DNA of 64,000 nucleotides from positions 496,001 to 560,000 of the forward strand of contig JAMPKV010000002.1 in assembly GCA_039962225.1 (NCBI GenBank), written 5' to 3'. The DNA comes from Microcoleus sp. AS-A8. Its GTDB lineage: Bacteria; Cyanobacteriota; Cyanobacteriia; Cyanobacteriales; Coleofasciculaceae. The notes beneath the pieces are model-generated. The model was not told the origin of the DNA and made no database searches. It worked only from the letters and a program-made list of their open reading frames with translations. Position 1 is the first letter of the stretch; each line of letters opens with the position of its first letter. Position numbers and translations under genes: made by a program. Positions 27,835 to 36,318 of the stretch are shown here, in pieces.

Positions 27835-28251
27835 ATGAGATACCACGTTATTTACGACGGCAACTGTAATCTTTGCGTCACCCTGGTACAGGTACTCGAA
27901 AACCTGGATAAAGGACAGCTATTCGATTACATCTCGATGCAGGAGGAAGAAGCGCTGAAGAATTTGGGCGTGACGCCCCAAGATTGTGAAATGGGGATGA
28001 TTTTAATTGATACTGCCTCACCAGAACGTCGCTGGCAAGGCAGTGATGCGGCGGAGGAGATTGGGAATTTGTTACCAGCCGGCAATGTGTTTGTTTCGGC
28101 TTACCGAGCTCTGCCTGGGATGAAATGGATGGGCGATCGCGTTTATGAGCAAGTTCGCGATAATCGTTACAGTTGGTTTGGTAAGCGTTCTAGTACGTAT
28201 CAATCCGCTTATCCAGTGGGTTGCGCTGCTGCGTCTGATGCCCAGAGTTAG
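27835..28251 (+). CDS. DCC-family thiol-disulfide oxidoreductase (DUF393)
   Basis: 138 residues with the family-defining N-terminal YDGNCNLC motif (two Cys separated by two residues, thioredoxin-like) and the downstream WQGSDAAEEI and YRALPGMKWMGDRVYEQVRDNRYSWFG segments, which follow the DUF393 pattern. Predicted soluble. Substrate unknown. ATG at 27835 begins directly before the motif. Single gene. Confidence 0.85.
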   Translation: MRYHVIYDGNCNLCVTLVQVLENLDKGQLFDYISMQEEEALKNLGVTPQDCEMGMILIDTASPERRWQGSDAAEEIGNLLPAGNVFVSAYRALPGMKWMGDRVYEQVRDNRYSWFGKRSSTYQSAYPVGCAAASDAQS

Positions 28252-28338
28252 AGGCGAGGGAATGCTGCATTTAGCTTTATCGTCCTTCTAGGAAATATCC
28301 TCCGCAGGCATTAGTCCGTAACAGCCAACAGGGCTACT

Positions 28339-29007
28339 TTATAGGGTCAAGGGTTGTTCGTAACTTTCACCGAAGAAAACCTGATCAATCCCAAAGCGTC
28401 CACCATAGGACTTAAACGGTTCAGCCACATAGCCTAATGCTAAGAGACAGCAAACATCGACCTCCTCTGGAATTTGGAACGCTTCTTTCACCTGAGTACT
28501 GACAAACCCTTCCATGGGGCAACTATCTACACCATAACTCTTCGCCACAATCATTAAGTGAGCGACGGCTAACATCGTGTGGCGATTCGTCCAAGCTTCC
28601 ACATGTTCAAAACAGGGACGATTCTCAAATAACTGGGGAATGGATTGGCGCATGTACTCTGCATAACCCTCATTCACCGCCCCCGCCTCAGAACCCAGCT
28701 TAATCACAGATTCTATGTAGTCAGGTTCAGCGACACGCCTGTCGCCACAACAAATTAAAACCACAGGCGCTTCACCAACTTGTCGCTGATTGAAGGCACA
28801 AGCTTTGAGTCTCTCTTTATTTTCTGCCTCCCGTACTACCACAAAGCGCCAAGGCTGGAGGTTATAACCAGACGGTGCTCGGACACCCAGCCGCAGAATT
28901 TCTGCTAAAGCGGCGTCCGGAATGGGATCGCTGCGAAATGCTCGCGCCGCGCGACGCTGCTCAATGCTATCCTTTAAACCCATGCTGGGATGCATGTTAA
29001 TGGTCAT
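28339..29007 (-). CDS. Nitroreductase-family FMN oxidoreductase
   Basis: A 222-residue flavoprotein of the NfsA/FRP superfamily. Motifs: IEQRRAARAFRSDPIPDAALAEIL, RAPSGYNLQPWRFVVVRE (FMN-phosphate binding), AHLMIVAKSYGVDSCPMEGF and LLALGYVAEP. It would use NAD(P)H to reduce nitro- or quinone-type compounds; the true substrate is not predictable. On the minus strand beside a GntR regulator in the same orientation, which might control it (inference). Confidence 0.9.
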   Translation of the reverse strand: MTINMHPSMGLKDSIEQRRAARAFRSDPIPDAALAEILRLGVRAPSGYNLQPWRFVVVREAENKERLKACAFNQRQVGEAPVVLICCGDRRVAEPDYIESVIKLGSEAGAVNEGYAEYMRQSIPQLFENRPCFEHVEAWTNRHTMLAVAHLMIVAKSYGVDSCPMEGFVSTQVKEAFQIPEEVDVCCLLALGYVAEPFKSYGGRFGIDQVFFGESYEQPLTL

Positions 29008-29100
29008 TTTTTCTCCTCATTCCACAGTTAAGTTCGTCATATCACAAAACGGGTTGCCCAGCGCCAAAAGCGACTCGCAAAACCTTAACTTTTGTGTCAC

Positions 29101-30084
29101 TTAACCCAAACCCAATTCGCGTTTGAGCAAGTTAATCGACTTGCTGCCAATATAATTGTCACTGCAAATGAGTTCTGGGGGACGGATAATGTCTTCTCTA
29201 GCCGCTAAGATGGCGGCTTTGACGATTTGATAGCTGGCTTGGTCGCTCAGAATCGTTTGGGCACTACGAACTAAGGCATTCAGTTTATAGGTTTCGTTAA
29301 ACTGAGCTGTCATTAGGAGCAAATCTTCCCCACGCAGACTGTGGATAATCACTTCTACAACCCGTAGGATGCCGTCACTGATACTCACTACTCCCAAACA
29401 GCTATCTTTGGGGAGGCTTTGAATCAGCTTGATTTCCTTTCCATAATCGTAGATATCTACGGGAATAACACGAACAGATTTGGGAGCGGCGATCTCTTCG
29501 GCTTGTCGGATAAAATACCGACTGGTCACAACTGTACCAGAGTTGGTTTGATCCAACGCTAGGGCGAGTTCCTCCATGGGAACTAACTGCACAGGAATTC
29601 CCAGCGATTTTTCCAATTCCTGTACCATCAACTCCCCAGCACCCAAGTCTCGTGACTCAACGGTGACCAATACTCGCGCACTACAGCGCAATCGCCAATC
29701 GATTTCTGTGAGAAACAGTTCTCTGGCTTCACTGAGAGAGCAACCCTGTGCCAGCAGTTCATCAAGACTCTGCTGCACAATTTTGGAGGCATTAGGATAC
29801 TGATTGAGGATGGGAGACTGTCGCTGGGCACCCCCTTCATGACCTTGTGCCTTAACATAAATCCCTGATCCCGCTTGAGATTCTACCAGTCCTGTGTCTT
29901 CTAACTGCCGATACACCTTACTAATGGTGTTGCGGTGCAAACCGGTAATCATGGCTAATTGCCTGGTACTGGGCAAACGATGACCGGGGGGATATTGCCG
30001 AGAGGCGATCGCAAATTGTATTTGATCAAATAGCTGCTTTGAGGCAGGAATCTCACTATCTGGCTGAATATGATATTGAACCAT
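29101..30084 (-). CDS. GntR-family transcriptional regulator
   Basis: A 327-residue DNA-binding protein. Winged-helix GntR domain at residues 8-75 (KQLFDQIQFAIASRQYPPGHRLPSTRQLAMITGLHRNTISKVYRQLEDTGLVESQAGSGIYV read as separate motifs: PPGHRLPSTRQLA, HRNTISKVYRQLE). The C-terminal 230 residues are an effector domain of unclear ligand, not the aminotransferase of MocR types. Start placed at ATG 30084 (MVQYHIQPDSEIPASKQ), the typical N-terminus; an upstream in-frame ATG at 30120 would add 12 residues. Confidence 0.85.
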   Translation of the reverse strand: MVQYHIQPDSEIPASKQLFDQIQFAIASRQYPPGHRLPSTRQLAMITGLHRNTISKVYRQLEDTGLVESQAGSGIYVKAQGHEGGAQRQSPILNQYPNASKIVQQSLDELLAQGCSLSEARELFLTEIDWRLRCSARVLVTVESRDLGAGELMVQELEKSLGIPVQLVPMEELALALDQTNSGTVVTSRYFIRQAEEIAAPKSVRVIPVDIYDYGKEIKLIQSLPKDSCLGVVSISDGILRVVEVIIHSLRGEDLLLMTAQFNETYKLNALVRSAQTILSDQASYQIVKAAILAAREDIIRPPELICSDNYIGSKSINLLKRELGLG

Positions 30085-30732
30085 CACAATGTCTCCAAAG
30101 CCCTTGGTTAACCGAGGCAAGTTTTGCCATCGGCACCCTTAACACTAAAATTTTGTCCAGGTCTAGACTCTATCCAATCTATCCTTACTCAGCCCTGGAT
30201 ACCTAGAAAAACTCCTACTTCGGCACGATAAACACTTGATCGCAGCGTCGGTCTCATAGACAAAAGTTAAAAATAAGTGTGTGACTATATTAATAGTAGT
30301 CTTTTAGAGCTTAATGCCGCATTCCCTCCAGCGGAGATTCATCGGCCACAGACGAGCCTCTAGATTTTTCTCAAATGACTTGATTTAAAATTAAGGGATA
30401 TCGATTCTATCTTAATTTAGGACAGTCTGAAAAAGAATCGACTTTATCAGTTTTGTGCTTCATCTATTTTTTGCTCTGATTTTTTGATTAAAAACCTTAG
30501 ACTCGGTCGATTATTGCAGGACTAAATCTTTTTCCAAGAAACATAGATGTTATGAGAATATCTAAAAAAATAAAGATCAAAAGATAAAGTTCTATTGTAA
30601 TTTCGTTCAAGCATTGGGTAACTTAGAGTTAAAATTAAACAGAAGTTTTTGCATCGGTTAGAAAGCCGATAAGCCTTCGAGATTAGCTGCTCTGGATTTC
30701 ACAGCGCTCCTTTCCACGCGTTCAACTAAATC
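30085..30732. other. About 650-bp AT-rich intergenic region
   Basis: Divergent promoter region between the GntR gene and the dienelactone hydrolase. The centre (30380-30620) is strongly AT-rich with several A/T runs. No ORF with a start, tRNA, riboswitch or repeat was recognised. Length and composition could hold an unannotated sRNA or simply long 5' regions. Confidence 0.5.
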
Positions 30733-31491
30733 ATGGCGAATAGAGAAATAAAAACAGATTCCGTTAAGATTGCGAATGGCTCTCTAGAAATTGAAGCTTA
30801 CCTGGCAATGCCAGCCGACACGGGGAATTTCCCAGGCGTTGTGGTGCTACAAGAAATTTTTGGAGTGAACGATCATATCCGAGAGGTCACTCGACGGATA
30901 GCCCAAGAAGGCTATGTCGCGATCGCACCTGCACTCTATCAACGCCAAGCTCCCGGTTTTGAAACGGGTTACACAGACAAAGACATTCAAATTGGCAGAA
31001 AATATAAGGAGCAAACCACAGCAGAAGAACTCAAAAGCGATATTCAAGCAACCATCAATTACCTGATCAGCCAGACACCAGCCAAACCCAACTCTATTGG
31101 CTGTATCGGCTTTTGTTTTGGAGGGCATGTTGCCTATCTAGCGGCGACCCTACCAGACATTCAAGCCACCGCGTCGTTCTATGGCGCAGGCATTACCACA
31201 ATGACTCCGGGTGGCGGTGAGCCAACCATCACTCAAACCAAAAATATCAGAGGAGGCACAATCTACCTCTTCTTTGGCATGAAAGACGCCAGCATTCCCT
31301 TGGAACAGGTTGCTCAGATCGAACAGGCACTGAACAAGCACCAAGTGATACACCGTATCTTTCGTTACCAGGAAGCCGATCACGGATTCTTCTGTGACCA
31401 ACGCGCTAGCTACAATGAGGCAGCAGCCGCTGATGCTTGGGGGCAAGTGAAGCAGTTTTTTAAGCAGGAACTGGCCTTGGCATCGGCTTGA
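30733..31491 (+). CDS. Dienelactone hydrolase family alpha/beta hydrolase
   Basis: 252 residues. Catalytic nucleophile Cys in GCIGFCFGGHVAYL, Glu in VVLQEIFGVNDHIR, His in ADHGFFCDQRASYN; the Cys-Asp-His set and the QEIFGVN motif are diagnostic of DLH. Cytosolic; substrate in cyanobacteria unknown (detoxification of esters is a guess). Single gene, ending 65 bp before rps1b. Confidence 0.92.
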   Translation: MANREIKTDSVKIANGSLEIEAYLAMPADTGNFPGVVVLQEIFGVNDHIREVTRRIAQEGYVAIAPALYQRQAPGFETGYTDKDIQIGRKYKEQTTAEELKSDIQATINYLISQTPAKPNSIGCIGFCFGGHVAYLAATLPDIQATASFYGAGITTMTPGGGEPTITQTKNIRGGTIYLFFGMKDASIPLEQVAQIEQALNKHQVIHRIFRYQEADHGFFCDQRASYNEAAAADAWGQVKQFFKQELALASA

Positions 31492-31556
31492 AGCTGCACC
31501 CCTCATCGACTCACTCTCGACCGTAATTCACTACTTTTTTTAAGCGATTAATTGAC

Positions 31557-32465
31557 ATGAAATCAGAACCAGCACGTTCTAAAGCTAGCAAAGTGTCTTT
31601 CTCCATGGACGATTTTGCCAAAGCCTTGGAACAACACGACTACGGGTTTAAAAAGGGACAGGTAGTGCGTGGCAAGGTGTACAACTACGAAACGGATGGT
31701 GCGTATGTTGACATCGGCGGCAAGTCTTTGGCCTATGTTCCCATCAACGAGGTTTCTGTGAAATCCTCAGGGGATTGGTCAGAAGTGCTGCCTTTACACG
31801 AAGAACTCGATTTTCTCATTATTGGAGAACAGGACGCCGATGGTCAGGTGACGCTTTCGCGGCGTCAGCTAGAAGTGAAGCGGCTTTGGGATGAGTTGGC
31901 AGAGGTACAGGAAGACGGGAAATCATTCCAAGTGCGCGTTACCGGGGTGAATAAGGGTGGCGTTACGGTCGATATGCGCGGGTTGCGGGGGTTTATTCCG
32001 CGATCGCACTTGAGTGAGCGAGAGGACTTAGATTCATTGATTGGTCAAACCCTCACCGCTACCATCTTAGAAGCCGATCGCGAACGCAACAAGTTGGTCG
32101 TTTCCCAGCGCCAAGCCACTCGTTCTGCTGGTTTTAGTCAGCTAGAATTGGGGCAATTGGTGGAAGGCAAAATTACTTCCATTAAGCCTTTCGGTTTGTT
32201 TGTCGATTTTGAAGGCATCACAGGTTTGCTGCACATTAAGCAAGTGAGCCAAACCTTTATTGAATCTCTCCCAGCCGTATTCCAAATCGGTCAGATCATT
32301 AAAGCGATGATTATTGACCTCGATGAAGGGAAAGGCCGTATTTCTTTGTCTACTAGGGTGTTAGAAAATTATGCTGGAGAAATGTTGGAGAAAATGGCTG
32401 ATGTGATGGATAGTGCTGAAGCGCGTGCAGAACGGGCTAAGCCAAAAATCATGCAGCAGCAGTGA
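31557..32465 (+). CDS. 30S ribosomal protein S1, short cyanobacterial Rps1b type
   Basis: 302 residues with three S1 RNA-binding motifs: about 33-103 (GQVVRGKVYNYETDGAYVDI), 120-188 (FQVRVTGVNKGGVTVDMRG) and 200-270 (GQLVEGKITSIKPFGLFVDF). The short form with three motifs matches the second S1 paralogue (Rps1b) of cyanobacteria, which binds mRNA. The TGA stop (32463-32465) coincides with the terminal bases of an IS605-group element, so the last residues (IMQQQ) abut a transposon. Confidence 0.9.
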   Translation: MKSEPARSKASKVSFSMDDFAKALEQHDYGFKKGQVVRGKVYNYETDGAYVDIGGKSLAYVPINEVSVKSSGDWSEVLPLHEELDFLIIGEQDADGQVTLSRRQLEVKRLWDELAEVQEDGKSFQVRVTGVNKGGVTVDMRGLRGFIPRSHLSEREDLDSLIGQTLTATILEADRERNKLVVSQRQATRSAGFSQLELGQLVEGKITSIKPFGLFVDFEGITGLLHIKQVSQTFIESLPAVFQIGQIIKAMIIDLDEGKGRISLSTRVLENYAGEMLEKMADVMDSAEARAERAKPKIMQQQ

Positions 32466-33780
32466 CACTCCTCTGCCTCTTAGGCGCGAGGATTCTTGGC
32501 TCAACCAGTCGATTTGCTTATTGATGTCACCACCAATGAGTAGAGATCGGTCTGTCCCCAAGCGTTGATTCCGGCGTGCCCCGCCGTACTTAAATCAATT
32601 CCTGCCTGCCTTAAAGCTTTGGCTAGGATGTTCAATGCTGCGTTGTGGTCGCGGTCTAGCACCGTGCCACAACGGCAAGCATGAGTCCTCACTGAAAGCG
32701 ACTTTTTGACTGTATTGCCGCAAGCTGAACAGTTCTGGGAAGTGTATTGAGGAGTAACAGCAACCACTATTTTTCCATACACTTTCCCTAGATACTGCAA
32801 CCATTGAGAAAACTGCGACCAAGCGGCATCACTGATGCTTTTGGCAAGATGCGGGTTCTTCACCATGTTCCTCACCTGAAGGTCTTCATAGGCAATAAAA
32901 TCGCTAGATTTCACTACGCACAATGCCGTCTTAATGGCAAAGTCTTTACGCTGCCTACTGACCTTGAGGTGTTTTCTTGCCAGCCGATTAATGGCTTTCC
33001 TGCGGTTGGCTGACCCCTTTTTCTTGCTAGAAACTCGCCGTTGCGCTATGCGCAATCCTTTCTCACTTTTTCGGAGATGGCGGGGATTGGGAACGGTGGT
33101 TCCAGTGCTATCGGTCAAGAAGTGGTCTAAACCAAGATCTATACCAATAGCTTTACCCGTAGGAAGGGCTTCCTCTACTCGTTCCACATTGATGCAGAAC
33201 TGAGCGTAGTAGCCATCGGCTCTACGAATTACCCGTACCCGCTTAATCTCATCCGGCGCATAGAAGTGTAAATCGCGAGAGCCAACTAATTTAAAAGAGC
33301 CAGCAGCAAAGCCATCTGTAAAAGCTAGATGTCTTTTATCAGAAGAAAGCTTCCAGCCTGAAGTTTTGTACTCGACAGTTCGAGAAAACTTCTTGAACTG
33401 TGGGTATCCTTTCTTTCCTGGTTTTTTAGCTTTGCAATTAGCAAAGAAATGTTGGATAGCAATCAGGGCACGTTCTGCCGAAGCTTGACGCGCCATTGAG
33501 TTAAGTTTTCCTGCCCATTCAAACTCTTTGGCTAGTACAGCACATTGTTTGTAGAGGTCAGACAGCTTAACGCCTTGATTTTCCATCCAGTACTTGAGCG
33601 CCTTGTTTCGGATGAACTGAGCGGTGCGGATCATGTTGTCAATGACCCGATACTGCTGCGGCTTACCTTTTAACTTAAACTCAAGTACAATCATGAGCAT
33701 ATCCTACCATGTTTATGGCTACATATTGCTATAAACCAAGAAAAACTGTCCTAGAAGGACGCGGAGCTTCAGTGAGCAGC
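32463..33780 (-). mobile_element. IS605/IS1341-group element (tnpB only)
   Basis: The right end (minus-strand orientation) reads GAATCCTCGCGCCTAAGAGG followed by CAGAGGAGTGTCA, the foldback end typical of this group, and stops at the rps1b TGA (32463). The left end is placed near 33780, beyond a small hairpin TCCTAGAAGGA (33749-33759) and the word CGGAGCTTCAGTGAG. There is no tnpA, so the copy cannot transpose without help. There are no inverted terminal repeats or target duplication, as expected for the group. The left boundary is uncertain by about 20 bp. Confidence 0.65.
32501..33700 (-). CDS. tnpB: TnpB RNA-guided endonuclease (IS605 OrfB)
   Basis: 399 residues and apparently intact. The RuvC active site is complete: D188 (GIDLGLDHF), E272 (IAYEDLQVRNM) and D351 (LDRDHNAALNIL). 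A zinc finger is present at C324-x2-C327 and C342-x-C344. The N-terminal part holds OrfB helix-turn-helix features (MIRTAQFIRNKALKYWME). TnpB proteins use an omega RNA encoded over the 3' end of their own gene and the element right end to cut DNA matching the flank. Here that RNA would read out toward rps1b. It may preserve the element by recutting empty sites. Confidence 0.93.
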   Translation of the reverse strand: MLMIVLEFKLKGKPQQYRVIDNMIRTAQFIRNKALKYWMENQGVKLSDLYKQCAVLAKEFEWAGKLNSMARQASAERALIAIQHFFANCKAKKPGKKGYPQFKKFSRTVEYKTSGWKLSSDKRHLAFTDGFAAGSFKLVGSRDLHFYAPDEIKRVRVIRRADGYYAQFCINVERVEEALPTGKAIGIDLGLDHFLTDSTGTTVPNPRHLRKSEKGLRIAQRRVSSKKKGSANRRKAINRLARKHLKVSRQRKDFAIKTALCVVKSSDFIAYEDLQVRNMVKNPHLAKSISDAAWSQFSQWLQYLGKVYGKIVVAVTPQYTSQNCSACGNTVKKSLSVRTHACRCGTVLDRDHNAALNILAKALRQAGIDLSTAGHAGINAWGQTDLYSLVVTSISKSTG

Positions 33781-33811
33781 TTTAAACCCATTAATTTTGG
33801 TAAAAATACTC

Positions 33812-34519
33812 ATGACTCAAGCAGACGGATCGAGCCGCACTCTCGGCGTGGACATTGGCGGCAGTGGTGTCAAGGTGATGGTATTAGATGAAGCGGGTAA
33901 TCCCCTGACGGAACGCAGCCGTGTGGAAACGCCCCAACCCCCCAAACCCGATGCTGTAATTGATGCGATCGCTCAGTTAGCGGCAGGACAAGGTGAATTT
34001 GATCGAGTGTCAGTGGGATTTCCAGGGGTTGTAAGTTGCGGTATCACAAGAACAGCGGTAAACTTAGACCCCGATTGGATGGGCTTCGATCTTGCCACAG
34101 CTCTTTCTGAGCGTTTGGGAAAGCCCGTGCGGGTGGCGAATGATGCCGATGTGCAAGGAATGGCGGCTATTGTCGGTAAAGGAGTGGAAATGGTGATCAC
34201 CCTAGGTACGGGGTTTGGTTCTGCCCTATTTGTAGATGGGAAACTGGTGCCCAATTTGGAAATGGGACATCATCCGTTCCGCAAAGGGGAAACCTATGAG
34301 CAGCAGTTGGGACGTGCAGCGTTGGATGCAGTGGGTCAGAAAAAATGGAATACTCGCTTAGAAAAGGCGATCGCATGTCTGGATCATCTGTTTAATTACG
34401 ATTACCTCTACATCGGCGGCGGTGAAGCCAAGAAAATCACCATCGAGCTACCTCCCAATGTGAAAATTGTGCCCAATGTCAATGGTTTGTTGGGTGGGAT
34501 TGTGTTGTGGCGGGATTAG
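33812..34519 (+). CDS. ROK-family polyphosphate/ATP glucokinase-like kinase
   Basis: 235 residues. ATP/phosphate motif LGVDIGGSGVKVMVL, sugar-binding VGFPGVV and ANDADVQGMA (catalytic Asp), LGTGFGSALFVDG, and the GHHPFRKGETYEQQLG segment with LYIGGGEAKKI at the C-terminus. Length and motif order match the polyphosphate glucokinase (PpgK) branch, giving glucose-6-phosphate. Start placed at ATG 33812 (MTQADGSSRTLG); a TTG at 33797 is in frame upstream. It lies just past the left end of the TnpB element, which may have changed its upstream region. Confidence 0.85.
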   Translation: MTQADGSSRTLGVDIGGSGVKVMVLDEAGNPLTERSRVETPQPPKPDAVIDAIAQLAAGQGEFDRVSVGFPGVVSCGITRTAVNLDPDWMGFDLATALSERLGKPVRVANDADVQGMAAIVGKGVEMVITLGTGFGSALFVDGKLVPNLEMGHHPFRKGETYEQQLGRAALDAVGQKKWNTRLEKAIACLDHLFNYDYLYIGGGEAKKITIELPPNVKIVPNVNGLLGGIVLWRD

Positions 34520-34524
34520 AAAAG

Positions 34525-34653
34525 TTGCATGGTTGTTGGGGAGTTGGGGAGCGGGGGAGCTGAGGAGACAAATACTGGATTTGGCAAGGGGGGCTATCAA
34601 TGCCGATTTGGGATGAGATGAAATTGAGAAGTATCCCTTTCCAGAGAGGAATT
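34525..34653. repeat. Degenerate fragment of the ATACCAAATCC repeat family
   Basis: 34590-34613 (GGGGGCTATCAATGCCGATTTGGGAT region) matches, with a few differences, the right terminal repeat of the element at 48933-49067 (AGGGGGTTATCAAGGCGGATTTGGTAT region, both read by position). The left partner is not clear. The preceding GTTGGGGAGTTGGGGAGC is low-complexity sequence common between cyanobacterial genes. Confidence 0.45.
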
Positions 34654-36177
34654 TTACGCCGATGCCTCAATTTGTCTTACAGCCGTGAGCGCTGAGTAAC
34701 TCACCCCAGCTGTCCCTTCCCCTGGATGGGTCGAATCGCCCACCAACCACAGATGATTAATCGGTGTTCGTGTGGCAAAGCCAAAGGGGCCAAAAGTTGG
34801 TATGCGTTGCCCAATGCCGCCCACGATTCCTTGGTCGCGACCGGTGTAGAAGGCAAACGTGCGGGGAGTTGCCACTTCTTGGTGGATGATGGTTTCGGGT
34901 TTTAAGTAAAAATACTGGGCAAGCTGGGCGATCGCATCTTCTGTATACTTTTGCTTAAGCTGGTCATACTCCTGTTTCGTCCCCTGCCACCACCTCGCCG
35001 CCTCGGTAAAAGAAGAGGCAATAATTGTCGCTTTGCCCTGTGGTGCGCGACCATCTCCGGGATGACTCACTGAAACGAATAGAGAGTTATTCTCCCCAAT
35101 TGGGCCACAGTAATCGTAAAGAAACTGAAGATGGGGCGGACAACCCAGGGGAATTGCACTTTGGTCAACGCCCAAATAAATCACAAAAGCACCCGATGCT
35201 GGAGGTAACTTATCCACTCGCTGTTTGTACCCCTGAGGGGCTTGTTCTGCGAGTAACTTCACCAAATTTTGGGCAGTGACGTTGGCAACCACTTCATCCG
35301 CCGGTTCTGTCCATACTTCCCCTGTTTTTTGATTGCGAATTCTCACACAAGTCGCTTTACCACCGGACACTTCAATGTGTTCAACCGTGTGGCGCATCAG
35401 CAGTTTACCCCCCCATTTTTCCAGCGCTTCGACTAAGCGATCGCTCAACACCTGCATACTGCCCTTAAGATGAAATAGCCCCTGCGGTTCGCTTGAAACA
35501 CCCAGCGCGGTCGCCGCATAAAGTAGGGCGGTTTCATCCGCATTAACTTGGGAATAAAGCTTCAGTTGCAAATCGAGAAACGTCCTCAGACGCTGATTTT
35601 CATAGAGTCCGTATCCCTGCAGTGCATCCCCGACTGTGGTGAAAGTAAAGGGCAAGGTAATCAAGGTATCTGGACGCACGGCTGACGATAACTGCCACAA
35701 GTCCCACAAATTCCGGGGAGGCAATACAGGGTCACGGGATTGAAACTTCCAGCTCGCCTCGAACAACTTGGTCATCAATTGCCAGAAGGGTTCACTGCCG
35801 GGAAACTGTCGCTGTCGTTCAGCTTTCCATTTTTCTGGGTCGCGCCAGACGTTAATCGGTTCGGTTTCACCGGGAAGAAACACCGCACAAGCCGGATCAC
35901 AAGGCGTTGCGGCGGGTAGGTCAATTTCTAACTCATCAAAAATTCGCTGGTGAATGCCACCCGGTTCTAAACCCGCCACCTGAGTCGCACCCACATCAAA
36001 CGTAAATCCCCGACGTTTGAAGGTAGAAGCACACCCTCCTGGCACAAACGCTTGGTCGAGGACTAAAACTTGATAACCCCGACGAGCCAGTAAGGCTCCA
36101 GCCGTTAAACCCCCGATTCCAGCACCAACGACAACAACACGGCGAAACTTGCTATTGTCTGCCTGACTCCTTGGCAT
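34654..36177 (-). CDS. crtD: Carotenoid C-3',4' desaturase CrtD-like
   Basis: A 507-residue FAD-dependent carotenoid desaturase/isomerase family protein. Rossmann motif VVVVGAGIGGLTAGALLARRGY, GGCASTFKRRGFTFDVGATQVAGLEPGG, and the C-terminal FAD motif WLVGDSTHPGEGTAGVSYS. Sequence details such as ATPCDPACAVFLPGE and LPPRNLWDLWQL match proteins I know as cyanobacterial CrtD, which introduces the 3',4' double bond of myxol glycosides. CrtH-type prolycopene isomerase is the main alternative. Membrane-associated; single gene. Confidence 0.82.
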   Translation of the reverse strand: MPRSQADNSKFRRVVVVGAGIGGLTAGALLARRGYQVLVLDQAFVPGGCASTFKRRGFTFDVGATQVAGLEPGGIHQRIFDELEIDLPAATPCDPACAVFLPGETEPINVWRDPEKWKAERQRQFPGSEPFWQLMTKLFEASWKFQSRDPVLPPRNLWDLWQLSSAVRPDTLITLPFTFTTVGDALQGYGLYENQRLRTFLDLQLKLYSQVNADETALLYAATALGVSSEPQGLFHLKGSMQVLSDRLVEALEKWGGKLLMRHTVEHIEVSGGKATCVRIRNQKTGEVWTEPADEVVANVTAQNLVKLLAEQAPQGYKQRVDKLPPASGAFVIYLGVDQSAIPLGCPPHLQFLYDYCGPIGENNSLFVSVSHPGDGRAPQGKATIIASSFTEAARWWQGTKQEYDQLKQKYTEDAIAQLAQYFYLKPETIIHQEVATPRTFAFYTGRDQGIVGGIGQRIPTFGPFGFATRTPINHLWLVGDSTHPGEGTAGVSYSALTAVRQIEASA

Positions 36178-36318
36178 AGCAAAATTTTATATTTCTTAAT
36201 ATTAATTATCATAACTTGATTTTAGAATGCGCTTGTGGAGGGCTAGGGCGAAGCGCTGACAGAGCCGACCGTTGCAAACTACTAAGATAGAGAGGAATGG
36301 CAAAAACGCGAAGTACCG

